The notes: a model not told the origin generated them from the sequence alone. Shown: positions 7,718 through 16,580, numbered from the stretch's first letter. The stretch: DNA of 47,870 bases from Ruminococcus flavefaciens (GCA_004554385.1 SFMO01000202.1:1-47870), one strand, 5' to 3'. Translations and numbers: made by a program.

Positions 7718-10120
7718 TTACGCTTCCTTGCCAAATTCGGTGATCCTTCCGAGGACAAAGCCCTGTATCTGAACTATGTCGTTGATTTCCACCTTGCCGC
7801 TCTTGTCTACGTCAGCTGCTCTTTCAGCTCTGGAGTCATCAAACCTTTCAGCAATAAGTCCCTTTCTTGCAGCTAAAATGTCGAAGCTGTCGACAACTTC
7901 ATCGCCGTTAACGTCGCCGAGTATGACACTTTCAGCCTTTGGACCATCAATTGCAGTTCCTGCAACAGCTCCTATGGATTCGTCAACGAAGAAACTATAC
8001 TCATCTGAATCTGTCTCGACATACATCTGAAGGTCTGTTGCTCCATCGGGTATCTTGTAATTTGTATTTGCCAGCTGAACCCACTCACCCTTTGGCACGT
8101 CTTCAAGAATTGCGATCTTGTCGTACTTTGTCTCAGTACCATCATTGTACTGAAGGGTAAGATAGAACTTCTGTGAAGCAGGTCCTTCTGTATACTTGAC
8201 ATTGGTACTGAAGCTGAATTCCTGTCCTGCCTTGAATACAGCAGATGAAAGTGCACGTGATGCACCGTTCCAGCTTGCTTCTCTGCCAGTGCAGGCAAGG
8301 GAACCTGCGCCTTCATAGAATTCAGTCTTATCGGCAGCAACCTTTGCTGAGCCTCTTCCTGTCCAGGAATCTGTACCGCTCTCGAATGTATTGTGGAAGT
8401 AATATCCATTTTCGTCGGGCTCAATTATAACAGGAGTTCCGCTAAGTACCTTGCTTCCGTTGCAGCCATTCCATGTCTGGCGGTCATATTCGAAGAAGTC
8501 AATATCAGCGTAGCCCCCTGTAGTCTTTGTAGGATAGCTGTAAATACCGCTTCTGTAGCCGGTAAAGAGCTTTAGATCATATGACATCGAAAGCTCCTGA
8601 CCAAGCTTGGTCCAGTTCTGACCATCGTATGAGTAATAGAAATTAGCCTTGTCTATATTATTGGAAGCGCTTCCGTCGGAATTTACATTAGCGTACTTGA
8701 AGTCTACCTTGAGATATATCTCATCGCCGTTCATATTCTGTTCTGCAACTATCTTGTTGGATGTAGTTGCAACATCGCTTCCGCTGTTTACGGACATATA
8801 GACTTTCTTTCCGCCATTATCGTCAACACGGACACCTATACAGCCGTATTTGAGCTGGAATGCTGAAAGGCCTGCGTAATCGCCGGGCTTCATGTTCTTC
8901 GCATCAAGCTTGATATAGCTGCTGCAGGCAGGACCCTCTGTGCGCATTGTAAGAGTATTACGCGCATTGAGAAGATGCGAAGCCATGTTCTTGTTCTTCA
9001 GTCTGAGCCAGCCCTCACGCTCTGTAACAGACCATGCGGAATTATCAGGATTATGGTTCCACTGCCACTCAAGAGCCAGATCATTTGATTTGTAATCAAA
9101 GCTGTCATCGCCTGCAAGGTCAGTACCCTTGTTTGTGCCAAGATCAAGGGTGAGAGGAGCTTTTCCGTTTACACCCATCATAGGCCAGTCATTCTGCCAT
9201 GTAACCGGAACAAGGACAGGGATACGTCCGACGGAGCCGTGATCCTGGAAAAGGAGTCCGTACCACTTGCCGTCGGGAGTATCAACGATACCGCCCTGAG
9301 CGCAGCCGCTTCCGTAAGAACCAAGACCTGAGTCAAGGATCGTCTTGCTTTCCCAGTTTCCTGTGAGGCTCTTTGAACGGTAAACGAACTCAAGTCTGCC
9401 ATGACCTGACGGCCATGCGATACCGAATATATAGTAATAACCGTTTATCTTCTGGATATGCCAGCCCTCACCTGCCAGATTATTGAAATTGGTCTTGAAG
9501 AGCTGTTTTTCAAGTCCGCCTGACTTCCAGCCAGTCATGTCAGAATTGAACTCCTTAATGCTGCATGTACCGCCTGCACCTGAAACGAGGTAGTTCCTTC
9601 CATCGTCATCAAAGAGGATAGAAGCATCATGGTACATACCATTGAGCTCAACACGGTTCCACTCACCGTTCTCTATATCATCTGTAGAGCAGATGTAGGA
9701 CTTATTTGAGCCATAGCTTCCGAAGAAAGCATAATACTTGCCCTTCTTTTCATTGTAGCGAAGGCATGTTGCCCACTGTCCGTGTGAGTAATCATGCTTG
9801 CCGTTTTTAAGATTCTGAACATCTCCGTTAGCGTAGATGTCGCATACATAGTTGCAGATCTCCCAGTTAGCAAGGTCCTTGGACTTCATAATAGGAGCAA
9901 CGGGGCTGAAGAACATGGTCGTGCTGACCATATAATATGTGTCACCGACTCTGATAATGTCATCATCAGGGACGTCAGCCCAGATGATAGGATTATTGAT
10001 GGTAGATGCAGCACCTGCAGGTGTGCTTACAATGCTTGCAGATGCCGTAACAGCAGGCAGAGCAACCACTGCAGCCGCCAGGATAGAAGCCGCAGCTTTC
10101 CTGGGGTTAAAATGTTTCAT
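7718..10120 (-). CDS. Secreted GH43 enzyme (xylosidase/arabinofuranosidase type) with CBM and dockerin
   Basis: An 800-residue exported hemicellulase. A signal peptide (about 1-38) precedes a five-bladed propeller GH43 domain (about 42-330). The likely catalytic residues are visible: base Asp49 in WADVPDDD, Asp165 in YHDASILF, and acid Glu218 in GEGWHIQK. A beta-sandwich typical of beta-xylosidase GH43 subfamilies follows (about 345-540). Then comes a CBM22/CBM4-like module (about 570-705, starting with a FESGTDSWTGRG-like turn) and a dockerin (about 727-795) with loops starting DVNGDEVVDSFD and DVDKSGKVEIND. The ATG at 10120 has GGAGG eight bases upstream, so earlier in-frame residues are untranslated. 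Substrate is probably arabinoxylan; the exact activity cannot be read from sequence. It has its own terminator and is transcribed in the same direction as the beta-helix enzyme gene. Confidence 0.88.
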   Translation of the reverse strand: MKHFNPRKAAASILAAAVVALPAVTASASIVSTPAGAASTINNPIIWADVPDDDIIRVGDTYYMVSTTMFFSPVAPIMKSKDLANWEICNYVCDIYANGDVQNLKNGKHDYSHGQWATCLRYNEKKGKYYAFFGSYGSNKSYICSTDDIENGEWNRVELNGMYHDASILFDDDGRNYLVSGAGGTCSIKEFNSDMTGWKSGGLEKQLFKTNFNNLAGEGWHIQKINGYYYIFGIAWPSGHGRLEFVYRSKSLTGNWESKTILDSGLGSYGSGCAQGGIVDTPDGKWYGLLFQDHGSVGRIPVLVPVTWQNDWPMMGVNGKAPLTLDLGTNKGTDLAGDDSFDYKSNDLALEWQWNHNPDNSAWSVTEREGWLRLKNKNMASHLLNARNTLTMRTEGPACSSYIKLDAKNMKPGDYAGLSAFQLKYGCIGVRVDDNGGKKVYMSVNSGSDVATTSNKIVAEQNMNGDEIYLKVDFKYANVNSDGSASNNIDKANFYYSYDGQNWTKLGQELSMSYDLKLFTGYRSGIYSYPTKTTGGYADIDFFEYDRQTWNGCNGSKVLSGTPVIIEPDENGYYFHNTFESGTDSWTGRGSAKVAADKTEFYEGAGSLACTGREASWNGASRALSSAVFKAGQEFSFSTNVKYTEGPASQKFYLTLQYNDGTETKYDKIAILEDVPKGEWVQLANTNYKIPDGATDLQMYVETDSDEYSFFVDESIGAVAGTAIDGPKAESVILGDVNGDEVVDSFDILAARKGLIAERFDDSRAERAADVDKSGKVEINDIVQIQGFVLGRITEFGKEA

Positions 10121-10423
10121 GATAATTCCTCCTTCAATTTTAATATCCCACTTTTCATTAATACCATTTTGTACACAATGACAAAAAGTTTTTCTTCGAT
10201 ACGTCATTATTAACGTATTTTATACTCCAATTTTAATTAATTATATCATTTTGCGCAAAGATTCGCAACCGAATTTTTGCGGATTAGGTGGACAAAACAC
10301 ATGTTATAGCGCAATATAAATAATTTATAGCATTATTTTTTTATTATGTTTGTAATATTGACATCATTTTTCTTATATAACATGTCCGGTTATCATAGCA
10401 AGCCCCAAAAACAAATAAAATAA

Positions 10424-10444
10424 GCGGATACTTATTGTATCCGC
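10424..10444 (-). terminator. Second of two tandem terminators
   Basis: GCGGATAC pairs with GTATCCGC around a five-base loop; the minus strand continues with a T-rich run (TTATTTTATTTG, then five Ts). It lies just past the stronger terminator at 10466-10486. Confidence 0.7.
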
Positions 10445-10458
10445 CTTTCATACAAAAA

Positions 10459-10486
10459 GAAAAAAGACTGCGATTTGATCGCAGTC
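10459..10486 (-). terminator. Rho-independent terminator of the CD1247-type gene
   Basis: On the minus strand GACTGCGA and TCGCAGTC form an eight-base-pair stem (10486-10466) with a five-base loop, followed by a T run. It begins nine bases after the stop codon. Confidence 0.85.
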
Positions 10487-10494
10487 CTTCGATT

Positions 10495-10977
10495 TTATTT
10501 CTTTTCAGGCTCTTCTGCCTTATCCTCGAAATCCTCGATAGTAAGATCATCGTAATCAAACTCAAGGAGCTCATCGCAGTTAGGACAGTTCATGGAGCCC
10601 TCTTCGATCATGCCCTCGTCAAGAAGAATAGTATCTCCGCATGTAGGACAGGTGATCTCATAAAGCTCATCGTCATCATCGTCGAAGTCGAATTCATCGT
10701 CCTCGTCCCAATCGTCGTCGTCGCACTCATCACAGTCGTCGCAGTCATAGTCGTCATCATCATAGAAATCGTCTTCAACTGCGCCAAGATCCTCATCAAG
10801 GATATCGCAGAGCTCTGTGAGCTCGTCCACCTGTGACTGAAGATCCTCAACGTACAGAACCAGCTCTGACATTACCTCAGACATCTGTATAAGAGCCTTT
10901 CCCTCCTTAGTGGAAGAATCGATCTCAAGACCGTCGATAAGTCCCTGTAAATATGACATTTTCTCGGTAAGCTTCAT
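10495..10977 (-). CDS. CD1247-type acidic protein with zinc ribbon
   Basis: A 160-residue protein of the clostridial family named after C. difficile CD1247; its function is not known to me. The N-terminal helix-rich part (about 1-60) looks like a short coiled coil. It is followed by an extremely acidic stretch (about 62-105, mainly Asp with a few Cys), then a zinc ribbon with C110-x2-C113 and C131-x2-C134, and an acidic tail. It has a strong ribbon-like metal-binding signature and could bind a basic partner such as a ribosomal protein or a polymerase part. GAGGAGG precedes the ATG. It lies 44 bases downstream of efp and is followed by two terminators, so it probably ends the efp transcript. 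Confidence 0.75.
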   Translation of the reverse strand: MKLTEKMSYLQGLIDGLEIDSSTKEGKALIQMSEVMSELVLYVEDLQSQVDELTELCDILDEDLGAVEDDFYDDDDYDCDDCDECDDDDWDEDDEFDFDDDDDELYEITCPTCGDTILLDEGMIEEGSMNCPNCDELLEFDYDDLTIEDFEDKAEEPEKK

Positions 10978-11021
10978 AGCAAGCTCCTCCTCTCGAAATA
11001 GTATAATCTAAAAGTGTGAGC

Positions 11022-11579
11022 TTATGCTCTTGACATATACTCGCCTGTTCTTGTATCTACCTGGATAACTTCGCCTTCATCGATAAAGAGCGGAACCTTG
11101 ATCTCTGCACCAGTCTCAAGTGTAGCAGGCTTTGTAGCATTTGTAGCTGTATCGCCCTTGAAGCCGGGATCAGTCTGTGTAACCTTGAGCTCTACGAAGT
11201 TAGGCGGCTCAACACCGAAAACGTTGCCCTTGTATGAAAGGATCTTACAGATCATCTCTTCCTTAACGAACTTGAAGCTGTCGCCGAGGATAGAAGCGCT
11301 GATCGGAACCTGCTCATATGTCTCGAGATCCATGAAGTAATAAAGGTCGCCGTCGTTGTAGCTGTACTGCATATCCTTTCTCTCAACGTAAGCTGTAGGG
11401 AACTTGGCTGTTGGGTTGAAAGAAGTTTCAACAACTGAACCTGTGATAACGTTCTTATATTTTGTTCTTACAAAAGCAGCACCCTTACCTGGCTTAACGT
11501 GCTGGAATTCAATAACCTGAACTACCTGACCGTCGAGCTCAAAGGTAACGCCGTTTCTGAAATCTCCTGCTGAAATCAT
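11022..11579 (-). CDS. efp: Elongation factor P
   Basis: EF-P enters the ribosome between the P and E sites and relieves stalling at proline stretches. The 185-residue length is standard. The three-domain order is clear: the N-terminal KOW-like domain with the conserved tip loop PGKGAA (the Lys at about position 32 is the residue modified in many bacteria), the central OB domain, and the C-terminal OB domain ending in VDTRTGEYMSRA. The ATG at 11579 has GGAGG eight bases upstream. It has its own promoter, follows pepQ by 86 bases, and precedes the CD1247-type gene. The pepQ-efp neighbourhood is common in Firmicutes. Confidence 0.97.
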   Translation of the reverse strand: MISAGDFRNGVTFELDGQVVQVIEFQHVKPGKGAAFVRTKYKNVITGSVVETSFNPTAKFPTAYVERKDMQYSYNDGDLYYFMDLETYEQVPISASILGDSFKFVKEEMICKILSYKGNVFGVEPPNFVELKVTQTDPGFKGDTATNATKPATLETGAEIKVPLFIDEGEVIQVDTRTGEYMSRA

Positions 11580-11619
11580 TATAAATACCTCCGTATTTTT
11601 CAAATTAATATGATACTTT

Positions 11620-11648
11620 ATTTTATCACATTTTTGGGATTTTTGCAA
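11620..11648 (-). promoter_or_regulatory. Sigma-A promoter of efp
   Basis: On the minus strand TTGCAA (11648-11643), 17 bases, TAAAAT (11625-11620). It lies in the 86-base gap between pepQ and efp and gives a leader of about 35 bases. Confidence 0.7.
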
Positions 11649-11665
11649 TACCTAATGTGATATTA

Positions 11666-12730
11666 TTATAAAGATATGAGATTTTTTGCAGTTTTTGTCA
11701 AGTTTTTGCAGCCGTTTTCAGTCAAAATGACAAAATCTTCAATTCTCACGCCAAACTTGCCTGCTATATAAATTCCCGGCTCAACAGTGACAACCGCACC
11801 TTCATTGAGAGGAAGCTTATAATTGGGCGAAGCATTCGGTTTTTCGTGTATTTCCATACCGACACCATGTCCGAGAGAATGTCCAAAGCAGTTTCCATAA
11901 CCTGCCTGCTCTATGATGTCACGGGAAACCTTGTCAAGCTCACTGCCTGTTATGCCTGCTTTTGCTGCCTCTATACCTGCAAGCTGAGCCTGAAGCACTG
12001 TATCGTAGACCTTCTTCATTTCCTCATCAGGCTCTCCCACACATACAGTTCTTGTCATGTCGCTGTGGTAGCCGTTATACACCGCACCAAAATCCATAAG
12101 AACGAATTCACCGTTCTCCACCTTTTTGTCTGATGGAACACCATGAGGCATAGATGTATTTGCTCCCGACAGAACAATGGTATCAAAGGAAAGGTCCTCA
12201 GCTCCGTAAGCGTACATAAGCCGGTTCAGCTCAAGAGCTATCTCGCGCTCTGTAACGCCGACCTTTATGAAGCCAAGAAGCTCATCGAAGGCTTTCTCTG
12301 CAATAGCCTGAGCCTTTCTGATATTTTCTATCTCTTCTTCACCCTTTGTCATTCTGAGAGTGCTGATGGCGTTGCTGAGAGAATCGTTATGAACGAACTC
12401 AAACTCAGTAAAGAAATGCTCGTAGGCATGGAGTTCCTTGACCGTCATTGTCTCGGACTCAATGGCTATGGTTTTTGCGTCGTGCTTTTTCAGCAGCTCC
12501 ATGAGCTGCGGATAAAGCTTTTTCATTTCTATGACCTCTGCGTCCTTAACCGATGCTCTTGCCTTTTCGATGTAGCGAAAATCTATGAGCAGATACGCTT
12601 TCTCGGGAAACGCAAGCACCACTCCTGCAGAGGACTTCATACCTGTAAAATATCTTCTGTTTATGTCTGATGTTATGAGAGCGCAGTCAGCTCCCTCAAA
12701 AACATCAAAAAGCTTTTCTAATCTTGTCAT
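11666..12730 (-). CDS. pepQ: Xaa-Pro dipeptidase/aminopeptidase, M24 family
   Basis: A cytosolic metallopeptidase that releases residues from peptides containing proline. The 354 residues split into an N-terminal creatinase-like domain (about 1-125) and a pita-bread catalytic domain. All five metal ligands are visible: Asp in LMDFGAVYNG, Asp in YHSDMTR, His in GHSLGHGVG, Glu in TVEPGIY and Glu in VRIEDFV. The ATG at 12730 lies 10 bases after the aroQ stop with GAGAGG ahead of it; earlier in-frame codons overlap aroQ and have no ribosome-binding site. Whether it is a dipeptidase (pepQ) or an aminopeptidase (pepP) cannot be decided. The operon order yqeG-aroQ-pepQ-efp suits a housekeeping role. 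Confidence 0.9.
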   Translation of the reverse strand: MTRLEKLFDVFEGADCALITSDINRRYFTGMKSSAGVVLAFPEKAYLLIDFRYIEKARASVKDAEVIEMKKLYPQLMELLKKHDAKTIAIESETMTVKELHAYEHFFTEFEFVHNDSLSNAISTLRMTKGEEEIENIRKAQAIAEKAFDELLGFIKVGVTEREIALELNRLMYAYGAEDLSFDTIVLSGANTSMPHGVPSDKKVENGEFVLMDFGAVYNGYHSDMTRTVCVGEPDEEMKKVYDTVLQAQLAGIEAAKAGITGSELDKVSRDIIEQAGYGNCFGHSLGHGVGMEIHEKPNASPNYKLPLNEGAVVTVEPGIYIAGKFGVRIEDFVILTENGCKNLTKTAKNLISL

Positions 12731-12740
12731 CTCGCACCTC

Positions 12741-13172
12741 TCAGAGCTCCGCAAGAGCCTGAACTGCAAGGTAGTAGCTTCCGAAACCAAAGCCGCTTAT
12801 GCTTCCCTTGCAAACAGGAGCTATAACAGACTTGGAGCGGAATTCATCACGTGCGAAAACATTGCTGATATGTACTTCTATTACCGGTATCTTTATTGCT
12901 GCTATAGCGTCGCGTATAGCATAGCTGTAATGTGTATATGCTCCTGCATTGAGTATAACGCCGTCAAATGTCTTTCTTGCGGCATGAAGCTTATCAATGA
13001 TAGCTCCCTCATGGTTTGACTGGAAGATCTCGCACTCCAGTCCCTGTTCCTTGGCACGGTCGATAATATTGCTGTTGAGAGTGTCTATGCCTGAGTTTCC
13101 ATAAACTCCCGGCTCACGCTCTCCCAGCAGGTTAAGGTTAGGACCGTGGATAACAAGTATTTTCTTTATCAT
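12741..13172 (-). CDS. aroQ: Type II 3-dehydroquinate dehydratase
   Basis: Catalyses the third step of the shikimate pathway, removing water from 3-dehydroquinate. The 143-residue length and motifs are standard for the dodecameric type II enzyme: GPNLNLLGEREPGVYG with catalytic Tyr24, SNHEG, LNAGAYTHYSYA, and HISN with the catalytic His. No other aromatic-pathway genes lie nearby. Its start overlaps the end of yqeG by four bases (ATGA), which suggests coupled translation. Confidence 0.96.
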   Translation of the reverse strand: MIKKILVIHGPNLNLLGEREPGVYGNSGIDTLNSNIIDRAKEQGLECEIFQSNHEGAIIDKLHAARKTFDGVILNAGAYTHYSYAIRDAIAAIKIPVIEVHISNVFARDEFRSKSVIAPVCKGSISGFGFGSYYLAVQALAEL

Positions 13173-13714
13173 AATTTCTCCTTTGCATCATCGGCAAAAT
13201 TTTTCGGAAGAAAGGGCTTTTCCAGTACTCTTTTGAATCGTATGAAGCGCTTACTTTTAGGTTCAAGTTCCATAGGCTCAACATACAGCATTTTTACTCC
13301 AGAGAAATTTGCTCCCCACACATCGGTAAAGAGCTGATCACCAACTGCGGCGGTCTCAGACGGAGTGAGGCCCATTTTCTTCATTGCTGCCCTGTATCCC
13401 CTTTTCAGCGGTTTTCCGCTGTCGCTTACAAAGTCAAGCCCAAGCGGCTCAGCAAAGGGCTTTACTCTTTCAGCATTGTTATTTGATACTATTATAAGCT
13501 TTATGCCGTTATTTTTCATTTTGTCAAGCCACTCTTTTATCCCCTTTGCAGGAACAGGGTGGTCATGAGTCGTGAGCGTGTTGTCAACATCGAGAATCAA
13601 TCCCTTTATGCCGTGCTTTTTCAGGAAATCAGGAGTAATATTCACTGTTTTCCTGAATGCATAGTCTACGTCAGTTTTTGTAATAATGTGTCTTAATCCC
13701 AAACTTTTTGTCAA
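13169..13714 (-). CDS. yqeG: YqeG-family HAD phosphatase
   Basis: A member of the HAD subfamily IIIA, related to B. subtilis YqeG; phosphatase activity towards phosphatidylglycerophosphate-like or other substrates has been considered for this group. The nucleophile motif LDVDNTL starts at about residue 41, the SNN motif is in VSNNN, the lysine in SGKPLKRG, and the acidic motif in VGDQLFTDVWGA. The start appears to be TTG at 13714, with GGAG directly ahead; a second TTG four codons later has better spacing, so the exact start is uncertain. It overlaps aroQ by four bases and follows a terminator that separates it from rpsU. Confidence 0.85.
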   Translation of the reverse strand: MTKSLGLRHIITKTDVDYAFRKTVNITPDFLKKHGIKGLILDVDNTLTTHDHPVPAKGIKEWLDKMKNNGIKLIIVSNNNAERVKPFAEPLGLDFVSDSGKPLKRGYRAAMKKMGLTPSETAAVGDQLFTDVWGANFSGVKMLYVEPMELEPKSKRFIRFKRVLEKPFLPKNFADDAKEKL

Positions 13715-13730
13715 CTCCGTTCAACAAATG

Positions 13731-13755
13731 AAAAAGCGAGCCGCAGCCCGCTTTT
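13731..13755 (-). terminator. Rho-independent terminator of rpsU
   Basis: On the minus strand AGCGGGC and GCTCGCT pair (13752-13735; one G-T pair) around a four-base loop, flanked by As before and five Ts after. It lies 25 bases past the rpsU stop and just ahead of yqeG, so yqeG must depend on read-through or on a promoter I cannot see. Confidence 0.85.
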
Positions 13756-13779
13756 ATCAACATTAATAATTCCGCAAGA

Positions 13780-13953
13780 TCAATACTTACGCTTACGAGC
13801 TGCCTCAGACTTCTTCTTACGCTTTACCGAAGGCTTCTCGTAGTGCTCTCTCTTACGAACCTCAGCAATTACGCCATCCTTTGCACATGATCTCTTAAAT
13901 CTCTTAAGAGCTGTGTCTAAAGACTCGTTTTTGCCAACACGAACTTCTGCCAC
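13780..13953 (-). CDS. rpsU: 30S ribosomal protein S21
   Basis: A 57-residue basic protein of the small ribosomal subunit. It starts MAEVRVGKNESLDTALKRFK, has RSCAKDGV and ends with the lysine/arginine-rich tail typical of S21. The start codon is GTG at 13953, seven bases after GGGAGGG; the stop is TGA at 13782-13780. It is a single-gene unit with a promoter about 140 bases upstream and a terminator right behind. Confidence 0.95.
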   Translation of the reverse strand: MAEVRVGKNESLDTALKRFKRSCAKDGVIAEVRKREHYEKPSVKRKKKSEAARKRKY

Positions 13954-14091
13954 TAAATTTCCCTCCCTTGTTCAGAGGTTGCTCGGAGCAGAGCTCCTAA
14001 GCTTCTATCCTAATCACCCTGAAGGTGTTAGTCAGCATATACCCCAAATATATAGCAGATTTACTTAATTATTATAAAAGAATATAGTATA

Positions 14092-14120
14092 AGTTTACCA
14101 CATTTTCTGCTCGTTGTCAA
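14092..14120 (-). promoter_or_regulatory. Probable promoter of rpsU
   Basis: TTGACA (14120-14115), 17 bases, TAAACT (14097-14092) on the minus strand. The leader to rpsU is about 135 bases and contains two small hairpins (GGAGC/GCTCC and CACC/GGTG). This could allow autoregulation, as is common for ribosomal protein genes. Confidence 0.55.
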
Positions 14121-14147
14121 GCTTTTTTTCGTTCAGACAAAAATTCG

Positions 14148-16580
14148 TTATTTTGCAACAATATTAACAAGTTTATTTGGTACATATATCTGCTTGATAA
14201 TAGTTTTTCCGTCAATAGACTCCTTTACCTTATCGTCGGAAAGAGCCATTTCCATTACAGAATCCTTGTCCTCGTCAACAGCGATATTCAGCTTTGCCTT
14301 AACCTTGCCGTTCACCTGTACAACGATCTCGATAGTATCCTCCTTGCAGAGCTCGTCATCATATGTCGGCCAGCTCTCAAAAGCAATAGTATCATTATGT
14401 CCCATGATGTTCCAGATCTCCTCGCCCATGTGAGGTGTGATACAGGACAGCATCTTGATAAGTCCCTCAGCATACTCTCTCGGGCACTTGCCGTTCTTGT
14501 ATACTGCGTTGACAAATATCATCATCTGACTGATAGCTGTATTGAAGGCAAGCTTCTCGAAATCGTCTGTAACCTTCTTGACTGTCTGATGGTATACCTT
14601 TGTAAGAGCGCCGTCATTTTCTTCAGTGAGATTTTCAGCCTCTGTGAAGAAGTTCCATACTCTCTGGATAAATCTCTTTGCGCCCTCAACACCATTCTTG
14701 CTCCATGGCTTGCTGACCTCGAGAGGTCCCATGAACATCTCATAGAGTCGGAGCGTATCAGCGCCGTAATCCCTTACTATATCAGAAGGATTTACAACGA
14801 ACTCAGGGAAGCGCTTACCCATTTTTATACCGTTCTCACCAAGGATCATACCCTGATGAACGAGCTTCTTGAAGGGTTCCTTAGTTGGAGCAAGGCCCTT
14901 ATCATAGAGATATCTGTTCCAGATACGTGAATACATAAGGTGTCCTACAGCATGCTCGGGACCACCTATGTAGAGGTCTACAGGCATCCAGTGCTTCAGG
15001 AGCTCCTGATTTGCGAATTCCTTGTCGTTATGGGGATCTATATATCTGAAGTAGTACCAGCTTGAACCTGCGCTTCCGGGCATAGTAGAGGTCTCTCGTG
15101 TGCCCTTGATACCGTTCCTGTCGTACTTCTTCCACTCTGTTGCGTTTTCAAGAGGTGCCTTGCCGTTCTTTCCCTTATAGTCATCCAGCTCGGGAAGAAT
15201 GAGTGGGAGTTCATCGTCATCGAGGACGTGTATCTCACCGTCCTCACCGTGGACTATCGGAACAGGCTCGCCCCAGTAACGCTGACGAGCAAAGATCCAC
15301 TCACGGAAGTGATAGTTTACGGTGCGCTTTGCTCTGCCCATTTTTTCAAGCTTCTGAGTTATAGCTTCCTTAGCTTCCTCAACGGTAAGACCTGTGAACT
15401 CTTCGGAATTGATAAGCTTGTACCCCTTGCCGAGATATTCTGTCTTTTCCATTGCGGCATCGGAAACGTCGATGTGACTGTCCTTGCCGTCGATGACCTG
15501 TATCATATCAATATTATGAGCTATTGCATACTCAAAGTCACGCTGATCGTGGCTTGGAACAGCCATAACTGCACCTGTACCGTAGCTTGCAAGTACGAAA
15601 TCACCGATGAACATGCGAACTTCCTTGCCGTTTACCGGGTTTATACAAGTAACGCCCTTGAGCTCGCAGCCTGACTTTGTCTTGTTGAGCTCTGTACGGT
15701 CCATGTCGTTTTTCTTCTTTGTCTCTGCGATATAAGCCTCGACCTCTTCCCTGTTCTGTACGCGGTCAAGGAGACTCTCTGTAACAGCTCCGTCGGGAGC
15801 AAGAACCATGAATGTGATACCGTATATCGTCTCAATACAGGTCGTGAAGATGGAGAACTTTCCGCCGCCAACGATGTCGAATTCTACTTCAACACCTGTG
15901 GACTTGCCGATCCAGTTGCGCTGGATAGCCTTTGTTGACTCAGGCCAGTCTATCTCATCAAGGCCCTCAAGAAGCTTCTCAGCAAAAGCAGGCTGGTCAA
16001 TGACCCACTGCTTCATATTCTTTCTGACTACAGGGAAGCCGCCGCGCTCTGACTTTCCGTCGATGACCTCATCATTGGAGAGAACTGTTCCCAGCTCCTC
16101 ACACCAGTTTACAGGCATATCGATGTACTTTGCATAGCCGTCCTTGTAGAGCTGCTTGAAGATCCACTGTGTCCACTTGTAGAACTCGGGATCAGAGGTA
16201 GCTATCATCTTTGACCAGTCATAGTCAAAGCCGAGCTCCTTGAGCTGCTTGGAAAAGGTCTTGATATTCTCCTGAGTAAAGCCATTTGGGTGATTTCCGG
16301 TATTTACGGCATACTGCTCGGCAGGAAGTCCGAAGGAATCATAACCCATTGGATGGAGTACGTTATAGCCCTGCATACGCTTCATGCGTGATACTATATC
16401 CGTTGCTGTATAGCCCTCGGGGTGACCTGCGTGGAGACCAACTCCCGAAGGATAAGGGAACATATCCAGTGCATAGAACTTAGGCTTGCTGAAGTCCCAC
16501 ACATCGGTCTTGAAGGTCTCATGTTCTTCCCAGTATTTCTGCCATTTGGCTTCAACAGATGTGAAATCATATCTGCTCAT
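14148..16580 (-). CDS. leuS: Leucyl-tRNA synthetase
   Basis: Charges tRNA-Leu with leucine. The 810-residue class I enzyme shows the ATP-binding HIGH-like motif as LHAGH (about 50-54), the CP1 editing domain (about 220-400), a C-terminal tRNA-binding region with PHMGEEIWNIMGH, and a final domain ending in IYVPNKLVNIVAK. The KMSKS loop reads KMGKR, in the context of GENGIKMGKRFPEF; the first lysine and the methionine are kept but both serines are lost. The rest of the catalytic core is intact, so the enzyme is very probably active. It is the last gene of the rnc-smc-ftsY-nadD-rsfS operon. Confidence 0.97.
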   Translation of the reverse strand: MSRYDFTSVEAKWQKYWEEHETFKTDVWDFSKPKFYALDMFPYPSGVGLHAGHPEGYTATDIVSRMKRMQGYNVLHPMGYDSFGLPAEQYAVNTGNHPNGFTQENIKTFSKQLKELGFDYDWSKMIATSDPEFYKWTQWIFKQLYKDGYAKYIDMPVNWCEELGTVLSNDEVIDGKSERGGFPVVRKNMKQWVIDQPAFAEKLLEGLDEIDWPESTKAIQRNWIGKSTGVEVEFDIVGGGKFSIFTTCIETIYGITFMVLAPDGAVTESLLDRVQNREEVEAYIAETKKKNDMDRTELNKTKSGCELKGVTCINPVNGKEVRMFIGDFVLASYGTGAVMAVPSHDQRDFEYAIAHNIDMIQVIDGKDSHIDVSDAAMEKTEYLGKGYKLINSEEFTGLTVEEAKEAITQKLEKMGRAKRTVNYHFREWIFARQRYWGEPVPIVHGEDGEIHVLDDDELPLILPELDDYKGKNGKAPLENATEWKKYDRNGIKGTRETSTMPGSAGSSWYYFRYIDPHNDKEFANQELLKHWMPVDLYIGGPEHAVGHLMYSRIWNRYLYDKGLAPTKEPFKKLVHQGMILGENGIKMGKRFPEFVVNPSDIVRDYGADTLRLYEMFMGPLEVSKPWSKNGVEGAKRFIQRVWNFFTEAENLTEENDGALTKVYHQTVKKVTDDFEKLAFNTAISQMMIFVNAVYKNGKCPREYAEGLIKMLSCITPHMGEEIWNIMGHNDTIAFESWPTYDDELCKEDTIEIVVQVNGKVKAKLNIAVDEDKDSVMEMALSDDKVKESIDGKTIIKQIYVPNKLVNIVAK

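Larger units (their letters stand above)
10121..10494. other. Intergenic region upstream of the GH43 gene
   Basis: About 370 bases. The right end has two tandem terminators for the CD1247-type gene. The rest is AT-rich leader and promoter DNA for the GH43 gene. I could not assign a convincing -35/-10 pair; the best partial candidate has TTGTCA near 10180 with a poor -10. The 12-base CCAATTTTAATT at 10227-10238 also occurs upstream of the beta-helix enzyme gene. Confidence 0.5.

Noticed and set aside
10600..10800. Simple-sequence repeat (GAC/GAT-like)
   Set aside because: It is the acidic stretch of the CD1247-type protein, explained by coding.
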